16,673 bases of DNA, from NCBI GenBank assembly GCA_947311815.1, contig CAMZMA010000130.1, forward strand, positions 1 to 16,673, in the 5' to 3' direction. The notes under the pieces were generated by a model. It had not been told where the DNA came from, made no database searches, and saw nothing but the letters and a program-made list of their open reading frames with translations. The stretch's first letter is position 1. Every line of letters begins with the position of its first letter. Of this stretch, positions 13,522 to 16,673 are shown piece after piece. The stretch comes from an uncultured Flavobacteriaceae bacterium. GTDB taxonomy: Bacteria; Bacteroidota; Bacteroidia; Flavobacteriales; Flavobacteriaceae. The translations under genes and the position numbers were made by a program.

Positions 13522-14733
13522 ATGTTTCCAGTTGATACAATTCGTGCCGATTTCCCGATTCTTAAAAGAACCATAAACGGAAAACCTTTGGTGTATTTTG
13601 ATAATGCCGCCACTTCACAAACACCACAAGTAGTTATTGATGCGATTGTAGATTACTATACAAATTACAATGCAAACATTCACAGAGGTGTGCACACTTT
13701 AAGTCAAGAAGCTACTGATAAATATGAAGAAGCACGTATTAAAATTCAACATCATTTTAATGCAAAACACGCGTATGAAATGCTGTTTACTGCGGGCACA
13801 ACACACAGTATAAATTTAGTAGCATCAGGATTTTCATCACTTTTAACCAAAGGTGATGAAATTATTGTTTCTGCATTAGAGCATCATTCTAATATTGTGC
13901 CTTGGCAATTAGTATGCGAAAAAACAGGTGCTATTTTACGGGTAATTCCGATGGATGAAGACGGGTCTTTACGAATGGATGTGTACAATAAAATTTTGAC
14001 TCAAAAAACCAAATTGGTCTTTTGTAATCATGTTTCTAATGCCTTAGGAACCATTAATCCGATTAAAGAAATCATACACAAAGCACATAAATTTGGTGCT
14101 GCTGTTTTAATTGATGGTGCACAAGCTTGCCCACATATAAAACCTGATGTACAAGATTTAGATGTCGATTTTTATGTAGCGTCTGCTCATAAAATTTGTG
14201 GTCCAACAGGTGTAGGTATTCTCTACGGAAAAGAAGAATGGTTACAAAAATTACCGCCTTATCAAGGGGGTGGAGAAATGATAGAAACCGTAACGTTTGA
14301 AAAAACTACCTATGCAGGTTTGCCTCATAAATTTGAAGCAGGTACGCCTAATATTTGTGATGGCATCGCATTTGGTGTGGCTTTAGATTATATGAATGCT
14401 ATCGGATTTGAAAATATTGCCGCTTATGAAAACGACTTATTAGCTTACGGAACACAAAAATTACAAGAAATAGCAGGTGTAAGAATTTATGGTTCTGTAG
14501 CTAAAACTGCGGTTATTTCGTTTACTATTGAAGGGATTCATCCATACGATATTGGCGTTATTTTAGATAAATTAGGAGTTGCAGTTCGTACAGGACATCA
14601 TTGCGCACAACCAATTATGGCGTTTTATAAAATTCCTGGAACAGTAAGAGCTTCGTTTGCTTTTTACAACACCAAAGAAGAAATAGATATCTTTATTGAA
14701 GCTGTAAAAAAAGCAAAAATGATGTTGAGTTAA
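13522..14733 (+). CDS. sufS: Cysteine desulfurase SufS
   Basis: This 403-residue pyridoxal-phosphate enzyme releases sulfur from cysteine for Fe-S cluster assembly. The N-terminal VYFDNAATSQTP (24-35) and HRGVHTLSQEAT belong to the class V aminotransferase fold. PLP binds Lys224 in ASAHKICGPTGVG, with the upstream IDGAQ. The active-site loop RTGHHCAQP carries the nucleophilic Cys361, and the R(A/S)GHHCA form marks group II (SufS/CsdA) rather than IscS. Length is typical. It stands alone here: no sufB, C, D or E is adjacent, so scaffold partners must be encoded elsewhere. It has its own promoter motif and converges on glnS with an 18-base gap. Confidence 0.95.
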   Translation: MFPVDTIRADFPILKRTINGKPLVYFDNAATSQTPQVVIDAIVDYYTNYNANIHRGVHTLSQEATDKYEEARIKIQHHFNAKHAYEMLFTAGTTHSINLVASGFSSLLTKGDEIIVSALEHHSNIVPWQLVCEKTGAILRVIPMDEDGSLRMDVYNKILTQKTKLVFCNHVSNALGTINPIKEIIHKAHKFGAAVLIDGAQACPHIKPDVQDLDVDFYVASAHKICGPTGVGILYGKEEWLQKLPPYQGGGEMIETVTFEKTTYAGLPHKFEAGTPNICDGIAFGVALDYMNAIGFENIAAYENDLLAYGTQKLQEIAGVRIYGSVAKTAVISFTIEGIHPYDIGVILDKLGVAVRTGHHCAQPIMAFYKIPGTVRASFAFYNTKEEIDIFIEAVKKAKMMLS

Positions 14734-14760
14734 GAAGTAGGTTTTTTAAACCTACTTCTT
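14732..14760. terminator. Shared bidirectional terminator of sufS and glnS
   Basis: AAGAAGTAGGTTT (14732-14744) and AAACCTACTTCTT (14748-14760) are perfect 13-base complements around loop TTT. The left arm includes the sufS stop codon and the right arm the stop and last codons of glnS, so one hairpin ends both convergent transcripts. Confidence 0.8.
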
Positions 14761-16437
14761 ACTCCAACTATCTCTCAACCCAACGGTTTTGTTAAAGATT
14801 AATTTTTCATCCGTAGTATCATCATCAACATTAAAATAACCGATACGTTGAAACTGAAAACGTTCGCCAATTTTTGCTGATTGTAAACTTGGTTCTACAA
14901 AAGCTTCAATAATTTCTAAAGAATTTGGGTTTACAAACTCCATAAAATCTTTGTCTTTGTGGCTATCTGGTGCTTCGTCTAAAAACAGTCGGTCATAAGA
15001 TCTTACTTCTGCTTTTACTGCGTGTTTTATAGAAACCCAATGCAGTGTTCCTTTTACTTTTCGTTTACTTTCTTCGGTGCCGCTGCCCGATTTTGTTTTC
15101 GGATCATACGTACAATGAATTACGGTTATTTCTCCGTTTTCATCTTTTTCTACACTATTTGCAGTGATAAAATACGCGTTTTTTAATCGGACTTCTTTCC
15201 CTAATTTTAAACGGAAGAATTTTTTATTTGCCTCTTCTCTAAAATCTTCTTTTTCTATGTAAATTTCTCTCGAAAAAGGAACTTTTCTACTACCAAAACC
15301 CTCTTCATAATCATTGTAATTAGCATCTAAAAATTCTTCTTCTCCTTCAGGATAATTATCAATCACCACTTTTATAGGATTTAAAACACCCATTACTCTT
15401 TTAGCGGTTTTGTTTAAATCTTCTCTAATTTTAAATTCTAACAAAGCAACATCAATAACGTTTTCTCTTTTAGAAACACCAACGGTTTCAATAAAATTTC
15501 TGATGGATGCAGGCGTATAACCCCGTCTTCTGAGTCCAGAAATAGTAGGCATTCTGGGGTCGTCCCAACCGTTTACAATTCCTTCTTCTACCAAGTTGAG
15601 TAATTTACGTTTACTCATAATGGTATAGCTTAAATTTAATCGAGAAAACTCACGCTGTTTAGGTGGTAAAGGTAAATTTTCTTTGTTATATTGATAAATA
15701 GCATCTCTAAACCAGTTGTATAATTTACGATGAGGTTTAAATTCTAACGAACATAATGAGTGCGATATTTGTTCTAAATAATCGCTTTCTCCGTGCGTCC
15801 AATCATACATCGGATAAATACACCAATCATCGCCCGTTCTGTGATGTGTCTTTTTTAAAATTCGATACATTAACGGATCTCGCATTAGCATATTTGGGTC
15901 TGCCATGTCAATTTTTGCACGTAAAACGTGTGTTCCTTCCTCAAAATCACCATTTTTCATTCCTTCAAAAAGCGCTAAATTTTCAGTAACAGACCGATTT
16001 CTGTACGGACTATTTGTACCTTCTTTGGTGGGTGTCCCTTTTTGAATGCGCATTTCTTCAGAAGATTGACTATCAACATACGCTTTACCGTCTTTAATTA
16101 ATTGAACCGCCCAATCATATAATTGTTGAAAATAGTTTGATGAATATAATTCGTTTTTCCATTGATACCCTAACCATGCAATGTCTTTTTTAATAGCATC
16201 TACATATTCTTGCTCTTCTTTAGCAGGATTTGTATCATCAAAACGAAGATTTACAGGCGCATTATATTTTTCGCCCAAACCAAAACTAATTCCGATGGCT
16301 TTGGTGTGACCGATATGCAAATATCCATTAGGCTCTGGCGGAAAACGAAAGCGTAGTTTTTCTTTCGGTAATCCGTTGCTCAAATCTTCTTCAATAATAT
16401 GTTCTATAAAATTTAACGATTTTGTTTCTTCTGACAT
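14752..16437 (-). CDS. glnS: Glutaminyl-tRNA synthetase
   Basis: This 561-residue class I aminoacyl-tRNA synthetase charges tRNA-Gln. The Rossmann-fold catalytic domain has the HIGH motif in PPEPNGYLHIGHTKA (HIGH at 41-44), the FDDTNP segment (66-71) and the KMSKS-equivalent TIMSKRKL (MSKRK at 274-278). The DWCIYPMYDWTHG segment (204-216) is typical of GlnRS as opposed to GluRS. Two anticodon-binding beta-barrels follow (about 340-540). Length matches E. coli GlnS. Its presence means charging of tRNA-Gln is direct rather than through the GatCAB amidation route alone. A TAACTTTG promoter motif lies 23 bases upstream, and an IS30-type element ends just beyond. Confidence 0.97.
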   Translation of the reverse strand: MSEETKSLNFIEHIIEEDLSNGLPKEKLRFRFPPEPNGYLHIGHTKAIGISFGLGEKYNAPVNLRFDDTNPAKEEQEYVDAIKKDIAWLGYQWKNELYSSNYFQQLYDWAVQLIKDGKAYVDSQSSEEMRIQKGTPTKEGTNSPYRNRSVTENLALFEGMKNGDFEEGTHVLRAKIDMADPNMLMRDPLMYRILKKTHHRTGDDWCIYPMYDWTHGESDYLEQISHSLCSLEFKPHRKLYNWFRDAIYQYNKENLPLPPKQREFSRLNLSYTIMSKRKLLNLVEEGIVNGWDDPRMPTISGLRRRGYTPASIRNFIETVGVSKRENVIDVALLEFKIREDLNKTAKRVMGVLNPIKVVIDNYPEGEEEFLDANYNDYEEGFGSRKVPFSREIYIEKEDFREEANKKFFRLKLGKEVRLKNAYFITANSVEKDENGEITVIHCTYDPKTKSGSGTEESKRKVKGTLHWVSIKHAVKAEVRSYDRLFLDEAPDSHKDKDFMEFVNPNSLEIIEAFVEPSLQSAKIGERFQFQRIGYFNVDDDTTDEKLIFNKTVGLRDSWSKK

Positions 16438-16460
16438 TTTTTCTAATCTAAATTCGTTTG

Positions 16461-16468
16461 CAAAGTTA
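16461..16468 (-). promoter_or_regulatory. -7 promoter motif TAACTTTG for glnS
   Basis: On the minus strand this is TAACTTTGC, an exact TAnnTTTG match, 23 bases before the glnS start. TTTTTTG occurs upstream at about 25 bases spacing, longer than the usual 19-21, so the -33 is uncertain. Confidence 0.55.
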
Positions 16469-16541
16469 CTTAAATTAGCGTAGTTTTCTATGACAAAAAA
16501 TAATGGAAAAAATTATGTGAGTAAATAAAAATTAGCTGAAT

Positions 16542-16673
16542 TCAACTCATAAACGCGACAGTTTGGTTAAACAATAATTTTTCCATTGCAAATATAGGAT
16601 TTTCAAAGTTAAGACGTTTTCTGGGTCTATTATTTAGCTTTGTTTCAATACTTTTGATGTACTCATCTGATAG
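16542..16673 (-). CDS. C-terminal part of an IS30-family transposase (truncated by the window edge)
   Basis: On the minus strand the frame is open from the right edge to TGA at 16544-16542, giving 43 residues: starting LSDEYIKSIETK, then LNNRPRKRLNFENP and ending TVAFMS. NNRPRKRLNF with a following P and short hydrophobic tail is the recognisable C-terminal signature of IS30-family DDE transposases. The right inverted repeat of the element probably overlaps or follows the stop (GTTGAATTCAGC region), but the left end lies outside the window, so the border cannot be set. The element ends roughly 70 bases from the glnS promoter motif. Whether it is intact cannot be judged here. Confidence 0.85.
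   Translation of the reverse strand, partial: LSDEYIKSIETKLNNRPRKRLNFENPIFAMEKLLFNQTVAFMS

Noticed and set aside
13512..13535. Seven-codon upstream ORF (ATG ATT TTT ...) overlapping the sufS start
   Set aside because: It is very short, there is no ribosome-binding context, and an ATG by chance is expected in this AT-rich leader.

Overview
The window reads as chromosomal DNA from a marine-type member of the Flavobacteriia (phylum Bacteroidota). The evidence is low G+C, a gldD-gldE-ssb-mutY cluster of the kind known from gliding flavobacteria, almost no Shine-Dalgarno sequences, and several start-proximal matches to the Bacteroidota -7 promoter motif TAnnTTTG. No rRNA, tRNA, CRISPR array, phage or defence locus is visible. 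Most of the window is conserved housekeeping DNA. The unusual parts are mobile-element debris and RNA-level structure between the genes.

Layout, left to right. Positions 1-153 hold the end of a reading frame that enters from the left edge and looks like the tail of a transposase. Next, on the minus strand, comes a lipoprotein alpha/beta hydrolase (208-1185), followed by a 313-base spacer carrying a flavobacterial interspersed repeat. A minus-strand group follows: mutY (3845-4888), ssb (3376-3807), gldE (2040-3356) and gldD (1499-2047). It is tightly packed, and a promoter motif in the 3' end of mutY can drive ssb-gldE-gldD. Divergently on the plus strand lie an HU-type DNA-binding protein (5023-5313), a 29-residue very basic protein (5366-5455) whose stop codon sits in a strong hairpin terminator, and an RNase E/G gene (5609-7141) with three consecutive hairpins in its leader.

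A bidirectional terminator (7171-7202) separates RNase G from a second minus-strand group: uvrC (10094-11890), a patatin-POTRA-barrel outer-membrane phospholipase (7917-10097) that overlaps uvrC by ATGA, and a small lipocalin-like lipoprotein (7232-7711). Between the last two sits a 163-bp MITE-like insertion (7731-7893) with perfect 15-bp terminal inverted repeats and a 9-bp flanking direct repeat. Inside it is a perfect 16-bp-armed palindrome.

The right part contains a class C beta-lactamase-like serine hydrolase (12099-13418, minus) divergent from sufS (13522-14733, plus). sufS converges on glnS (14752-16437, minus), and one hairpin spans the ends of both genes. The right edge is the last 43 codons of an IS30-family transposase (16542-16673, minus).

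Functionally the genes cover DNA repair and replication (MutY, SSB, UvrC), nucleoid structure (HU), RNA processing (RNase G), translation (GlnRS, possibly the tiny basic protein), Fe-S assembly (SufS), gliding or type IX secretion support (GldD, GldE), and cell-envelope hydrolases. The best candidates for something undescribed are the 163-bp element, the structured leader of the RNase G gene and the tiny basic protein gene.
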